This document shows positions 6,108-6,517 of a DNA stretch of 6,517 nt, one piece after another. Origin of the DNA: JASHVB01 sp035486135. GTDB lineage: Bacteria; Pseudomonadota; Alphaproteobacteria; Acetobacterales; Acetobacteraceae. The stretch spans positions 1 to 6,517 of the forward strand of contig DATHNI010000471.1 of NCBI GenBank assembly GCA_035486135.1, in the 5' to 3' direction. The translations under genes and the position numbers were made by a program. How positions within the stretch are numbered: position 1 is the stretch's first letter; each line of letters begins with the position of its first letter. The notes under the pieces are model-generated. The model was not told the origin of the DNA and ran no database searches. It worked only from the letters and a program-made list of their open reading frames with translations.

Positions 6108-6282
6108 TTATACCAGCCAGCTGAAGAGTTGACACTCCGACGGTCCAACGCCGTCATGCCGACGAAGGTCGGCATTCACGACTTTTCGCAGACGCACGCT
6201 GCAAAGTCGTGGATGGCGCGCCTTCGCCCGCCATGACGCGAACGCCAGCGCCGTGAGTCAGGCCTTAGGCGGGCTGGTATCA
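6108..6282. mobile_element. MITE-like composite palindrome with terminal inverted repeats
   Basis: The element is about 175 bp. Its ends are 11-bp inverted repeats with one mismatch: ttataccagcc (6108-6118) and ggctggtatca (6272-6282), of which 9 bp are perfect. Inside is a long imperfect palindrome at 6152-6238: cgtcatg (6152-6158) with catgacg (6232-6238), cacgacttt (6177-6185) with aaagtcgtg (6203-6211), and a local perfect hairpin of atgccgac (6156-6163) with gtcggcat (6168-6175). No coding sequence fits within it and no clear target-site duplication flanks it. This is the form of a non-autonomous element moved by a transposase elsewhere; the class is not identified. Confidence 0.7.
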
Positions 6283-6517
6283 GAGCCCGGGGCGCGCACC
6301 TGAGCAAACGGGTCGGCGCGAAGCAGGCGAATGTCACGCTCGCGTGTACGACCGTTGGTGCCTCCCGGTGCTGAAGATCCGGTTCATGGATCGCCTGATC
6401 GGGTGAGGTACGGCCGAACCGGGCGCTAACGAGCCGTCGAGCGTGCGAGCATCCTTTGTCCGCTCCACACCCAAAGGGGCGATAGCCGTATCCGCTGGAA
6501 TGAACCGCCGCATCCGA
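6283..6517. other. Right-end stretch with no recognisable gene
   Basis: I translated this end in five of the six frames, all three forward and two reverse. A minus-strand frame from ATG 6513 gives roughly 59 residues, and another minus frame stays open without a start codon into the MITE-like element. Neither resembles a family I know, and GC-rich DNA gives such frames by chance. It may be intergenic DNA before a gene beyond the window or a decayed remnant. Confidence 0.5.

Noticed and set aside
6335..6513. Minus-strand frame of about 59 codons from ATG 6513
   Set aside because: No recognisable family, no clear ribosome-binding site can be assessed at the window edge, and chance frames of this length are common in GC-rich DNA.
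1..6517. CRISPR array, tRNA, rRNA, riboswitch
   Set aside because: I found no regularly spaced direct repeats, no cloverleaf and no conserved rRNA or riboswitch motifs on either strand.

Overview
This 6.5-kb window is GC-rich and carries five protein genes, none of them split by a frameshift. Base composition, gene families, Tat-type leaders on the binding proteins and GC-rich palindromic intergenic repeats suggest an alphaproteobacterium, possibly of the Acetobacteraceae/Rhodospirillales. That assignment is inference, because the window holds no rRNA or marker gene.

Layout. Positions 1-789 (minus) encode the N-terminal 263 residues of an M19 membrane-dipeptidase-family metallopeptidase that runs off the left edge. 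A 154-bp imperfect palindrome (828-981) fills most of the gap to a divergent plus-strand gene at 990-1541, which encodes an HD-domain protein closely resembling the PhnZ/TmpB diiron oxygenases of phosphonate breakdown. A 35-bp hairpin (1541-1575) built from the same repeat core separates this gene from a convergent DHA2/EmrB-type drug exporter (1585-3144, minus). Upstream of the exporter on the same strand, 40 bp away, lies a Tat-exported LivJ-type substrate-binding protein (3185-4447, minus). A 334-bp divergent region with several small dyads separates it from a second LivJ-type binding protein of a different subfamily (4782-6005, plus). The last 512 bp have no recognisable gene; they hold a nested terminator-like stem (6025-6080), a MITE-like composite palindrome with terminal inverted repeats (6108-6282) and 235 bp in which I see nothing identifiable.

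How the genes relate. The two binding proteins would scavenge amino-acid-like or other small organic ligands in the periplasm, but no permease (LivH/LivM) or ATPase (LivG/LivF) gene is in the window, so both look like orphans here. The first may share a transcript with the exporter. The HD oxygenase and the dipeptidase share a divergent intergenic region dominated by a mobile palindromic repeat. I see no strong evidence for a wholly new multi-gene system. The points most worth a second look are the repeat that supplies the HD gene's ribosome-binding site, the missing glutamate in that enzyme's otherwise conserved iron site, the MITE-like element at the right end, and the lower GC content of the second binding protein.
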